Shown piece after piece: positions 50,100-61,870 of a DNA stretch of 64,000 bases. Location: the NCBI GenBank assembly GCA_034509495.1, contig CM067506.1, forward strand, positions 20,133,392 through 20,197,391. The letters are read 5' to 3'. How positions within the stretch are numbered: the stretch's first letter is position 1; each line of letters starts with the position of its first letter. The position numbers and the translations under genes are program-made. Below the pieces are notes generated by a model that saw nothing but the letters and a program-made list of their open reading frames with translations, ran no database searches and was not told the origin of the DNA. The stretch comes from Acestrorhynchus altus. Taxonomy: Eukaryota; Chordata; Actinopteri; Characiformes; Acestrorhynchidae.

Positions 50100-50650
50100 G
50101 CTAGTCCAACCCCCACAGAGAAGGTAAGCAACAGAAGGTAATTCCTGGCTGTTCTCAGACTGCTGTCTCAATTCATGTTAATGGAAAGTTGACCAAAAGG
50201 GAAAAACGTGGTGGGGTAAAAGTGCACAAGCAACATCTTTGAGCACTGCACTGACAGGATTGTCAAAAAATGTAAATATAAGAACTCGGGAGAGTTTCAC
50301 AAGAAGTGGATTAAAGCCGGTGTCAGTGCATCAATGGTCACCACACAGAAATGTCTCAGGAAGGAGAAAGAGAATTGGACTGGTGCTCATTGTTCCACAG
50401 TCCTCTTTTCAGATTAAAGAAAATTTGGAAATGAGTCAAATATTCTCAACTTAAGCTCCTAGTATCTGGAAGAAGAACGGAAAGGCTCACAATCCAAGGT
50501 GTGTGAAGGTTAGTGTGAAGCTTCTGCAGTCTGTGATTGTTATGGTGCCATGCCATCTGCTGGTGTTGGTCCACTGTATTTTATCATGTCCAGAGTCAAT
50601 GCAGCATCCACTAGGAGATTTTAGCCTCATGGCCACATATACCAATTTTG
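50100..50650 (+). mobile_element. Tc1 transposon interior remnant
   Basis: ACAGAAGGTAATTCCTGGCT, TGTTAATGGAAAGTTGACCA, AAGAACTCGGGAGAGTTTCA and GTCCTCTTTTCAGATTAAAG follow a Tc1 transposase ORF on the plus strand. Later pieces (CATCTGCTGGTGTTGGTCCA, AGTCAATGCAGCATCCACTA) come from its DDE domain. It belongs to the same family as the element at 60720-61320 as far as I can judge. Deletions and stops throughout. Confidence 0.7.
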
Positions 50651-51557
50651 CAAAATATTTGGAAATACTGAGTGTTTTTTAGCAAGAATCAGCAATAATT
50701 AAGAAAACCTGAATATCCTTTATTATTTTTATATATGTACCAATATTTTTCAATTCTTTGAACTTTATTCTGAACATTGAACACTGTGTGAGAAAAGAAA
50801 GAGAGCAAACTGCCCCTTCCTTCTCATTTGTCTGCTTGCAGGTCAAGCATATACATATGCACAGAGCAGGAAACATGCACTCAATTGGAAATAAGTGAGA
50901 TTTAGCTGTTATGAGAATCATTGCTGTAGGTTGTTCTAATCCTGAATTACAAATCCTAGAAAATTTCAAGTTTTAAGATTTAGAAGACTTAATGTTTCTG
51001 ATGATAAAAATTATTGAGATGCCAATTTCCTTTTCCAGCATGACTCAGTACTTGCCCACACTGCTAATACATCTTACACATTTTATGGTTGAGATACTGG
51101 ATTTCAAATTTTCATGATTTATAAGCTCAAAAAAGAAACAAATATGGCAAATAATGAATAGTATAAAAATATGTTACCTTTTTACAAAATATTTTTTACA
51201 ATATTCTAATTCTGTAAGATGCACTAGTACAACTATGATTTAATGCTGTACTGGATGTTGCTCAGGGTACAACGGTAAGTCAGTAAAATTCACATGCAAA
51301 TATGATCATAACAAATTGTGCCTAATGCACTCCCTAATGTGTGCCACTGAACTGGCACAAAGAAAGAATACCAAGCTAAATAATTAATTTGAGTATGATT
51401 TCCAAATTGGGCCATGCATTATAAACAGAGAAAATCTTTTTCTTAGCAACAGGACCAGCAGAAAAAGCTCAGGAAGCACTGGGAGCAGTTAGACAGATCC
51501 TGAACATGCACAAGTGTGCAAAAAAGGAAGGCAAATAAGGTTTGTTTGTGATATATA

Positions 51558-51632
<75 letters not shown>

Positions 51633-52445
51633 TATTTGTCATGATCTAATCAGTAAAATGAAACATTATTCATAGGTGAGCATGCTTTGTTGTTTGGTTA
51701 ACCTTCAATGGTGTTGTGCACTCCCGCTGAGCTTCTGCTGTCTACTGCTAAGTTGAAGTAACAGCACTCCTGATTCAGTGTGAAGCAAATGAACTCAGCA
51801 TTGAGGACAGGCCTGCTGATTTTAGGCCCTGTGCTTTTGGGCACTCTTTTGTGCTGCCTGTAAATAGGCTCAGCAGGGCAGAACTGGAAAATTAGTTAGC
51901 ACAGACTTGTTACGGAATCATGCATTTTTTCAAAAGATACCTTTCAATGCTTGTTCAACAAGAGACTAAAGGTGAATTTGAAAGTGCCTTGACAGAATTT
52001 CAACTGAGAGCTCACTGTGATAAGCAGACAGTTAGCGGATCTTAGGGAAAGAGGAAGAATTCAGAGAAACAACTTTCCATCAGCCTATGCAGCCTGCCAA
52101 GGCACCCTGTTAGCACTATTACTGGAAGCACCTTTGATGTAGAGGGAAAAAGCTGTCAGAATAAACGACATGCAGAACATTATGTGAACAGGATTCTAAT
52201 GAAACAGAAGTCCCGAAGGCTACTAATCCATTTGGGGAATAAGCAACACAGGGGTCTTGGATTGGAATGGCTTCTTCTTCCTTTGACACTTGAAATTCAT
52301 ACTATGGTCCTGGTTTAACCAAGAAACTTATTGTACCAAAGCCCCCCAAGGGTTTCATCAATCTGAGAAAATATTTTCACTTCTCTGTAGATATATCCTG
52401 GCACTGTTCTGTCAGGATTTGCACAATATCAGTATCTTATTGGTC
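50651..52445. other. Intergenic, one microsatellite
   Basis: (CT)n(CA)n at 51559-51629. 51760-52260 is balanced, non-repetitive sequence and a candidate conserved non-coding region. No exon recognised. Confidence 0.4.
51559..51629. repeat. (CT)n(CA)n compound microsatellite
   Basis: About 8 CT units followed by about 27 CA units. Confidence 0.95.
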
Positions 52446-53340
52446 AGCTCTCTAAAAAGAGCATTCATTACTTGGCACTTGACTTAATGAGGTCATAGAA
52501 AAAAAACAAGAGAAACGAGACGATGACAGCATCATCCACCCAAGACGAGGCTGGTAGGCAAAATGAAGAGGGTCCATTGATGCGCTCACCAGACGGTGGA
52601 GGTGAGGAAGGATCAGCATATCTAGTGACTTCATCAGATGAGAAGTCAGTGCCACCAGCCTGTAGCTGTTGGGGTCCTTTGGGTGCCATGTTTTTGGTAC
52701 AGGTACCACACAATGTTTTTCACAGCTATGGTACTCAGCCCAGCTTCAGACTCATGTTGAACTTGTGCTCAATGACCCCACAGAGCTGATCTGTGCAGGA
52801 CTTGGTGCTCATGTAATTCGAACCTAAAGCTTTCCTTATATTTATTTTCCTTAGCCATTTCATCACCTGGGCCTTGTGAAGGACAGACTGGAGCAGGGGG
52901 GGCTGGGTGCTGGAGTGTGACTGGTGGATAGGAAAGGGTGGGTTGCGGTGAGCTGAGAGCTGTTGACAAGGAGGAAAGGCAGCATGTAAGTAGTGTCTTA
53001 AAGGGAGGGTTCAAGAGGGATATCTGTGTGGGATGATGGGCAGATGAGTGATCAAATCTATAGAAAAATAGAATGAGGTTGTTCTCCTATTTCTGCCACC
53101 CACCTGAGACTTGGGCTTTTTGTGGCCTCAGATGGTTAAGCCCTTTCAAAACTCTATCTACATTTTCTTACTGCAACTGATCCCCCAGCTTCCTCCTGTA
53201 GTTGTTTTTCCCCTCTCTTATTCTCATTCTCAGCTCCCTCTGCACAGCATTCAGCTCATCATTATAACATGACCTGAAGGCCCTCTTCTCTTTTCACACA
53301 ATTCTTCAAGGAATTTGTACACAGGCAGAAGATGAATTAG
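52446..53340 (-). mobile_element. LINE fragment, region before and within reverse transcriptase
   Basis: On the minus strand: FRSCYNDELNAVQRELRMRI and NNYRRKLGDQLQ (53160-53310, linker between endonuclease and RT). Then VVPVPKTWHPKDPNSYRLVA-like sequence (52600-52710) with LTSHLMKSLDMLILPHLH and DPLHFAYQPRLGW. This is the start of an L2/CR1-group RT. Broken by stops and truncated at both ends. Confidence 0.72.
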
Positions 53341-53639
53341 ATTATGATCAGATCTTCCAAGTTGAGGGAGCAGTGAGGACAGGAGAACTCCCATAGCTAG
53401 TGGAGAACAGGTCCAGTGTTTTGTCTCTGGTGTGGCAGGTTATATACTGTGTGAATATTGGCAGAGTGGAAGATGGAGAAGTATGTCTTCCCTGCTTCCT
53501 TTTCCACAGTTAAACAATAAGAGTGTGGCTCTGCATGTGATCTCCAGACATGGCTGTAAACAGAGAGGAAATTAGTGCAAGAATCACCATAAGCGCCACA
53601 ATTTAATGTGGTTAAAGATGATTAAAAGACACTTCACAA

Positions 53640-55350
53640 ACAGAAAAATTAACTTAAAAAAAAAAAGTAAAAAAATAAAATAAAATAAACAGAGCACTGA
53701 ACCAACCCAAACCAGACAGGAGCTGAGCAGTGTTCTCCTAAGATCCAGCACATCAGCTGTGGGGACCCAGCTCTTTTCTTTACGTTTTTCCCAAAACCTG
53801 AAGTCCTTGGTGGACAACCATACATAGTCCCCTGGTTGATATGAAAGGATGTCACCTTGTCTCCAATTGGCTTGTTTCTTGTATCATTCGATGGCTTCAC
53901 TAATACAGATGTTACTTTCCTCCCAGACCATCTTGCTTTTCTGCATACACATGTCCATGGCAGGAACGTCAGTAAGCGCAGCTGTCCAAGGAGCCAAGGG
54001 CAGCTGGTAGCCTAAAACAAACTGAAATGGAGTCAATTCAGTCAGTGAATTCTGGGCCATCTCTGCTCAAACCACATATTGCAATCAGTCGCTTCAGTGT
54101 TTTGGCAGTATAAATGAAGGCATTTCCCTAATTCCTGATTGGCACACTCAAATGACCATTTGAGGATGTCCTTGTGTCCTTGTGGATTGTAGCCTGATGT
54201 AAGGCTGACATTAACAGCAAGGTGTTAAAAAAATGCTCTCCACACTTCAGATGTGAATTGTGCACACTGGTCTGATAAACCATATTCTGGTTCACTGAAG
54301 TGTTGAAATACATGTTTGTACATGGCTTAGGCAGTTTCCATGGCTGAAGGCAGTAACAAAGGGGATGAATTTAACATAACTTGAAGATCTGTCTATAAGT
54401 CAGTACAGTACACCCCTCAGAGCAATCTATCATGGAATTGAGGTGGTATGTACATTTTTCCATCCGGAACACCTTTACCTTCTTTTACTAACATGTTCAC
54501 CTTCTCTGGGCTGCTTCAGTGGACTCAATAATCTCATTCTAATGGGAGAGACAGCAAACATGGATGAAAGAATGAGGGGTGGTTCTTTCCTCACTGTTAG
54601 TATATCTACTCTGATGGTAAATCTAAACCATGAAAAGAAGAGAGACTATCTGGCCTGTCTAGAGTTGATGCCTAGCTGTGCAGAGATATTCCTGGTTTTT
54701 CTGGTCAGTAACTACAAGAAACAGGTGAACAGCTCCCTCCAACCAATTATGCCATTTAGCCCTTTAAGAAGAGTGGTAAGGGGAGCAGTAATACCACTAA
54801 AATTGTGGATGAACCGTCTGTAAAAATTTGAGAACCCCAGAAAACGTTGAAGGTCTATTACTGAAGAGGGCACTGGCCAGCTGGTAACAGCTTCCACCTT
54901 TTGGTCACTTATAGTAACACCATTTACAGTCATTATATAACCCAGGAAGGAGACAGATTGGATGTTGTTAAGGACTTACCTGACATGTCATGGTTTCAAA
55001 AGTTGGGGACTATATCAATGTCATCAATAAAGGCTATGACAAATCTCCCTAACATGTTTTGGAGGGTGTCATTTATGACTGACAAACTAAAGATGCATTG
55101 GCTAAAACATAACTCATGACCATATACTAAATGTCCTTTAGTGGTGACAAAGGCAGTCTTCCATTCATGATGCAAATAAGGTTATAGGCACTATGGTGAT
55201 GTATTTAGCCCCACTGAGCAGTTCTAAGGCTACTGGTATCAGGGGGGGATGGGTATGTGTATTTCTTGGTTGTGTTGTTAAGGACACAATAGTCAATTCA
55301 TGGCCTTAATCCACCTTCCTTCTTTTTGACAAAGAAGAACCAAGAGGCGT
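53640..55350 (-). mobile_element. Decayed Ty3/Gypsy retrotransposon pol
   Basis: LTR retrotransposon polyprotein remnant, minus strand. Order: reverse transcriptase ([16 protein letters not shown] near 55320; then [18 protein letters not shown] at 54840), a shortened RNase H zone, integrase (about 54090-53900: YQLPLAPWTAALTDVPAMD) and the integrase C-terminal part (YQPGDYVWLSTKDFRFW near 53830). Stops and frameshifts occur in every domain. No flanking long terminal repeats and no gag were recognised. Confidence 0.8.
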
Positions 55351-55489
55351 CTGGAGAAGTGGAAGGACTAATTAAGCCCTGTGCCCAGGCTCTCTCTCCT
55401 CCTCCTAAGTAAGGGGGTAAACTCAAGATTTGGAAAGAGGAGCATCATCTATCAGTTCTATAACTGTGACCATACATATACAACTGCAT

Positions 55490-55606
55490 TTTGTATTCAC
55501 TCAGGTTGTCTTTGTATGAAATTGAATTTTTTTTCTAATCTGAAAAATGTGTAAAAAAGCAAAAATTAAAAAAATCTGTAAGGGGCAAATACTTTCACAA
55601 CACTGT
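55490..55606 (-). mobile_element. Tc1 terminal fragment
   Basis: GGGGCAAATACTTTCACAAC followed by ACTGTA is the terminal end of a Tc1-type element; no transposase remains next to it. Confidence 0.55.
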
Positions 55607-56479
55607 ATGCTAAATTATACCAACGCTGTTTGAGTTGTGTGTGATACAGTGTAGGCAACACCAATGAGAAAACAGAGAAGCAGTAGTAAGCAGCATTCTC
55701 AAGACTGCATTTATAAATGTAATTGTCTGATGAATAAATGGAAGAAAATGTTCCTAAACTGTTCATGTTTAAGTGGCCAAGAGTCTGAGTCACTGGCCAC
55801 AGGGAAGATACTAGAATGTTTGATGTGTGTTGGGTGATCGAGATTGGAGGTCATTATTGGAGCTCTGCTATTCATTTACTTGGTGTGCAGGGAGTTCACT
55901 GATTGGAGGCCACATCCACTTATCATGGAAAACAATATATTTCAATAATATAATAAAGTTTCCTTTTTGTATGATAGACTATTTTGCCAAGCATGTTTGG
56001 ATGATGTTAGTAAAGAGCAATATTACACACCACATTATGATGATAAAGATAATGATGATGAACTTAGACCCACACACGTGATGGTGATGGCTTCAGGTCA
56101 GCATATATGACATAGGACATCTCTAATGGGGGGAAAAAGAAAAAAGAATGAATTCAGAGTAAGACAAATGATTATGAGAAGGAAGATGATTTGGATTATG
56201 ATGAGGATGAGGACAGGCGTACAGTTAATATTTGCTTCCATGGTTTTATCTGTGCTAGCTCTGATTAATCAGTTTATTATATAAAAAAGCAAGACTAATA
56301 AACTTGTGTCACCTTCAATTGTGTCACCTAAAAAGGTTTAGCGAAGTGAAGACTTACAGGTCAGGTTAACACAGATGTCATGAACAGATTTTGATTGGCT
56401 CTGGGACTTTTATTATTAAAGTTGCTGCCCTCAGGACTATTCCAGCTCTTGTAAAATCAGAAATTGCACAGGGACGTCT
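55607..56479. other. Intergenic, nothing recognised
   Basis: Low-complexity GAT-rich stretch at 56035-56060 and 56170-56215. No gene. Confidence 0.4.
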
Positions 56480-56700
56480 CTGCTGGGATATCATAGAAGA
56501 TTTTCTTTGAGGCCCTGCTCACAATCCATTCCACTTTCCTTGTCATGAGTCTGTTGCCATACCAGATAAAGATAAATGATGTCTGTAGAGTACAGAGCGG
56601 CTGTTTCTTCACTATACTTTTTCAGCTGTTTAAGGATGTAGAGTCTAGGTTGGGCCTTCTTAATGAAGTCAATACCACAATTTGTCCTTGTAAGCAAGAG
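56480..56700 (-). mobile_element. Small LINE fragment
   Basis: The minus strand encodes IKKAQPRLYILKQLKKYS, the VRKAQQGLYFLRSLKK-type motif also present in the 24000-25665 LINE. ESGMDCEQGLKENL follows. The rest is missing. Confidence 0.6.
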
Positions 56701-57724
56701 GAAATATTTTAATATGACATTTGATTAAAAGTTATGCATTCAGTTGTAAGAGCAAAACTTTTCCATTATAGATCTATGTAATTATGTAATTGCATTATGT
56801 ACTGTAACTATGAACTTAAATAACTGCAATATGTAACTAAATAACTGCATGTAAGCAGTATCAATGTGACCGTACAATCTCTGCACTAAACAACCTTGGT
56901 TACTCATCTAATGAGGAAAATTTGCCTCCCTGAATCACAAGGAAACAGTTTAATTTAATTTTGATAATCTATGCTTCATGACACTTCTGTCATTTCTAAA
57001 ATTAGGATTAATGTGTTAAAAATCTTTATTTGGGCTAATTTAAGGACCATCATAAATACTATCTGGGTTAGTTGCTGCCTGCAAGCAATACTAGATAAAA
57101 AAAAAAGAAAAAGGTTGGCATGCTCAAAAATGTATATACACACAATAAAGGCAGAGAACATAGCTCAAGGTTCAAACAATATAAAAAAAATTAAACATAA
57201 AAACTTAAAGAATGTAAGACCAATAATTGAGGTAATAAGTGAGAGGCTCCAGGTCTAAACAGTCAAAGGTCAGTTCTGAGTGTGGGAGTGGACAAGACTA
57301 TTTGGAGTCTTCCAGCAGGTCGGGTGTAGTACACCATTATACCTATCTATGGTTTGATTGTTCTGATAAATATACATTAACATGCCGACTGTCATGGGTT
57401 ATTAGTATATAAACTGATCATGAATGGGAGGGCTTGGGAAAGCTCACACTTGTATAAGTTGAAAAATGTTTTCTTGTGAGTGAGGCTCAACACTGGTCAG
57501 CATGCTCATGACAAGGCGACGTGATTTATTGTGGCTAGACGGAGTCATGAAAGTGGGTGCCAGATTCCATTTCTAAACGTATTTCGGCATTTAACATTCA
57601 CCAATCCACAGTGTCCTGTGTACTGGAAACACAATATAGAAAGCATTACCACCCACAATGGAAAGGACAAAATTAATCAATTTATTGGTATAATGTGGTC
57701 TGTCCCTGCAAGGAATTAGGGGTC
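56701..57724. other. Intergenic, nothing recognised
   Basis: AT-rich; no exon or repeat boundary. Confidence 0.4.
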
Positions 57725-57990
57725 CAAGCACTGTCAAGTCAAGGTCAAGGCTTTTTTATTGTTATTACAACAGAGTATAGGTACACAGTGCAATGAAATT
57801 GCGTTCCTCCGGAACCAAGGTGCAACATGGAGCAGCAATACAATAAGACAACAAAGTGCAAACACTACAATAAATACAATAAATACAGTAAACAAGAGAT
57901 GGTGTAACAGACAGGACAGTACAATACTGAGTGGTACAATGAAGTGAAATGAGTGGTGGGAATAAGGTGCAAGAGATATGTAACACACTA
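57725..57990 (-). mobile_element. LINE 3' UTR fragment
   Basis: CAAGGCTTTTTTATTGTTAT, CACAGTGCAATGAAATTGCG and GGAACCAAGGTGCAACATGG are the reverse complement of a common Rex/L2-type LINE 3' UTR. No ORF part remains. Confidence 0.55.
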
Positions 57991-59839
57991 ACATTGATGT
58001 GCAGGTACTGCAGGTACTAGCCTGGCTATAAATCTGAAAAGGTATCTGCATTCATCAGATATTGTAGAATTGTTACCAAATTTGGTGCATATCTTCAATA
58101 ATAAACTAATGAAGCATGTTAAATTAATTTGTACAAATAGTTTCAACAATAAATATTATTCAAGGTTTAGAACTACATGCCAAAAATCCCATCCTCAGCT
58201 CTTTCTGTCTTTGTGGGGATGTTTCGCCAATGACTTCCTCTCTGTAGGCCTTAGCCTTCACTTTATCCTAAAACTTTTTTATTAAATAAATTAATTTTTT
58301 TGTTACATAAAATGTGTTGTGGAGAAGACTGTAACCCATCCAGACATGAAACTTGTAGGGGAGATACTATGTAGAAAGATCTTGCCATACAACAAAAATC
58401 CACCAACTAGCCTTGGCGCTATAGAGCATAGCATCGAGTTTGCATTTTAGCCAATATGTTCTGAACCATGACGAAACATACTGATGTATTGCTTCTGACT
58501 GAGCTAATAAGTGCTTGGACCCTGATTGCCACTCGCAGCTATATTTATTTTTGAAATTGCAATTTGAAAAATGTTTAAAGTAGATGTTTATAGAGTTTAG
58601 CAGAGAACATAAATATCCTTTTATTTTAAAAAGACTTTAATTGTATAACTCTGCCTTCACTGTGATACGTTGTGATTCTCATTTCAACTTTTGACCATAG
58701 GGCTGTAAGGTTGTAAAATGGGCCAATTCAATACTCATACTGCTGTGAACGAATCCTGGCTCACTACGTTTTCACCCACTGAACTATCAGACCACAAGCA
58801 AAAGCTCTTTTGAGACAAGCAGCACATCACGGCCAGACTTTTCTAGTTATTGCAAATCATACCTGTAAATCGTCTAAATCCATAATTGAAGGGCTTTTAC
58901 CATTATTTCTCTCAAATGTCTGCACCCTCAAATTCACACCAGACTTCCTGAGATGACACCAGAAGGATGACTTCAAAGGTAGCGAAATCTGTGGAAATAA
59001 GATGGTCCTAAATGGGTGTGAGGATAACTAACCTAGGTACAATCTTCAGCTAGCTGACCGCATAATGCACTGAGTAGACACCAAGAAGACAGCTACAAGT
59101 AAGACGCCTGAAGCATTACCAAAAAACAATTTGCCCTAGCAGGGTTTTTCAGGTAGTGAAGGAACGTAGTAGTCATCCAGGGCAGGCAGTAGCTCATATT
59201 ATACTGATAAAGCCACTTAAAATCATAATCTATGTGGGGAACAAAATAGTATAAAGTAAAAAAAACTTGTTCAAACAATAAAACATTATATAAACATTAA
59301 TATAAATTCACAAATAATTATATATGACAGAGGCAATGCATGGCAAAAGTTAACATTAAAGACAATGCAGACAAAGTTGAGTTTTGTTTTTTGTGGGCTG
59401 TTATGCTTTCTAGTTATGAATAGGTGGGCGGTGAGGTGAAAAGTTGAGAACCCCTGGGCTATGCTGTTGCTATGTGGCTGCTGTTTGCCACTCCTGTGAT
59501 GTAAACCAGCCAACTAAAGCAGTACTTAGAATTTCTTCTAGAACGAAAGACAGTGATTTTCATTCTGAGGCAAAATAAGTCAGGTAATGGATATTTTTTG
59601 CACATAAACCTTTTTATTTCAGTCTGATGTTCAACTCAATTGAATTTATCCAATGGCTAAAGAATTTTATGCATGGAACAATGCATGCAGCCTGTAACAG
59701 CACTCCACGTGTTTTTTGCTTTTCATTTTAACTTTTATTTATCTTTCCATTAGTTAATAGTTTAATATGACAGTGAAGCTGCAAACCATGCTAGAAGAGA
59801 TATTTATGGTTAGTCTTTTCACTGTGAAAGGGCTTCTTC
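57991..59839. other. Intergenic, nothing recognised
   Basis: No coding or repeat structure with clear ends. Confidence 0.35.
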
Positions 59840-61870
59840 CACTCTTTGTCGGCCACCAAGCAAGATGGCCGCTTCATTTACAGCCAGGCTCAGTTGATCA
59901 TGCTGCACACGATCACAATGCAACTCCAATGCATTCAAAACCATTCAGATTGTTGACTACCTGACTGGCAGACCACAATATGTACACCTGCAGCACTATG
60001 TGTCAGACAGAGTGGTTACAAACACTGGAGCCTTAAGTATCTGGGAGTACATACTGAATATAAACTGGACTGGGCTAAGAACACTGACGCCCTTTACAGG
60101 AAAGGCCAAAGTCACCTATTTTCTGAGGCACCTGAGGTCCTTCAACATCTGCTGGACATTGCTCAGGAAATTCTACGAGTCAGTGAGTAATGATGTAAGC
60201 ATACACACAAACAACAATTATGTCACATGCTTACCTGTTTTTACCTGTGTATGGTTCTCACTCACCCTGGATCAAAAGAGTAAAAGACAGAAGGACTCTG
60301 AGTTTTACTTAACTGGGTGAGTCCATCTCTTACTGAAGTAGAGGGGAGATTGGACTGGTGAAGAGACAAAGAAGAGAATGGTTAAATACCAATAGCTATT
60401 GTACAATTAAAAATGATGTCATGAATCTGTGTGGGGAACAGTAATGGTGATTGTCGATTATCGGGTGTAATTGTAACTCGACAACAATTATATGCTGTAT
60501 TGTGAACATTCCCTTAATTAATGTTGGTAGAGTCTAGGGGGAGGAGCTACAAGTATATAGCCTATTCTGCCGGGGAGAAGGGGAGTAAAGCAGAGAAAGC
60601 AGAGAAAGCAGAGGTTACTTATTTATGACTTTGCAGTCATTGGTCAGAGCCACACAAGGTAGTGGATATATTTCTTTATTATAGTTTTCCTTTTTTTCCA
60701 CTATTTGTACTTTTGTATACAGGTGCTGGTCAAAAAAAATTAGAGTATCATGAAAGTTTATTACTGATTTATTTCAGTAATTCTTTTCAGAAGTTGAATG
60801 AAAGTAAATTTTGCATTTCCTTTGGGGATCAATGTCCCAGAGTCTGGAGGAGAGGAGAGGCACAGAATCCAGATTGATTGAGGTCTAATGTAAAATTTCA
60901 CGCCAGACCTAACAATTCAGAAGAGCTGAAGGCCACTATCAGAGCAACCTGGGCTCTCATAACACCTGAGCAGTGCCACAGACTGATCGGCTCAATGCCA
61001 TGCCGCGTTGCAGCAGTAATTCAGTTCAAAGGAGTCCCAAATATTGAGTGCTGTACATGCTCATTCTTTTCATGTTCATACTTTATAGTTGGCCAACATT
61101 TCTAAAAATCCTTTTTTTTTGTATTGGTCTTAAGTAATATTCTAATGTTCTGGATAGGCTGCTGATTTTGAGATTTTCATTAATTGTCAGTTATAATCAT
61201 CAAACTGTAAAGAAATAAACATTTGACATTTATCAGTCTGTTTGTAATGAATGAATACAACATACAAGTTTCACTTTTTGAATGGAATTACTGAAAAACT
61301 TTTTCATGATATTCTAATTCAACTCTATATGCAAATATTTATTTAGCTAATAAATCGATGAATGGGAAACAGACAATTTTCCTTTGCCTGCTTCATTGGT
61401 CAGAGCCTCTGACCCCTCACCTTACACTACCCATGATGTGGGCTACATGGGGAAAGTAACCAATTTCATCACTCTGGTTGTGAGTGCTTTCCATGCTGGG
61501 GCAGCAGTTTGAGGGCAACAGACGCCAACAGACTCAACAAACTGAAAAATAAGGCTGGTGCAATTGTTATTTTTACTTATCTGTGCAATAACTGAATGAT
61601 GAACAATAGCAATTGAACAATATGCAATAATGAACTCTGGATGTTCATATTTATTTATCATAGCCATTGGCTTTTCATAAGTATTTTAATATATATATTT
61701 TCCAGAGTTTTATTCTGCTTATTCGGCTTATTCTTTTTCTGACTTATTTTTTATTATTCTATTTTTAATATTTTATATATATGAGTGCAGCTGTAAGAAT
61801 TTGCAATTTCCCTCTGGGATTATTACAGTAATTCTGATTCTGAAGAACAAAAAGGAGCTGACAGAGAAAC
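59840..61870 (+). mobile_element. L2/Rex-type LINE split by a Tc1 insertion
   Basis: Left part, 60030-60190: LKYLGVHTEYKLDWAKNTDA then YRKGQSHLFSEAPEVLQHL-like sequence in a broken plus frame, the RT C-terminal region. Right part, 61450-61560: GSSLRATDANRLNKLKNKAG, the next conserved block. The 3' UTR end (61780-61855) has CCCTCTGGGATTATTACAGT and ATTCTGATTCTGA. Between them lies foreign sequence including the Tc1 element at 60720-61320. The order and strand of both parts fit one original LINE. Confidence 0.65.
60720..61320 (+). mobile_element. Internally deleted Tc1 nested in a LINE
   Basis: The left terminus AGGTGCTGGTCAAAAAAAAT starts at about 60720. The right end has the inverted counterpart (TTTTTCATGATATTCTAATT at 61300-61319) with the final bases lost. 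The transposase C-terminus on the plus strand (NNSEELKATIRATWALITPE, CHRLIGSMPCRVAAVIQFKG, 60913-61040) is still readable; the N-terminal two thirds are deleted. Confidence 0.8.

Noticed and set aside
53584..55350. Endogenous retrovirus
   Set aside because: The domain order and motifs fit a Ty3/Gypsy retrotransposon; no envelope, gag or LTR was seen.
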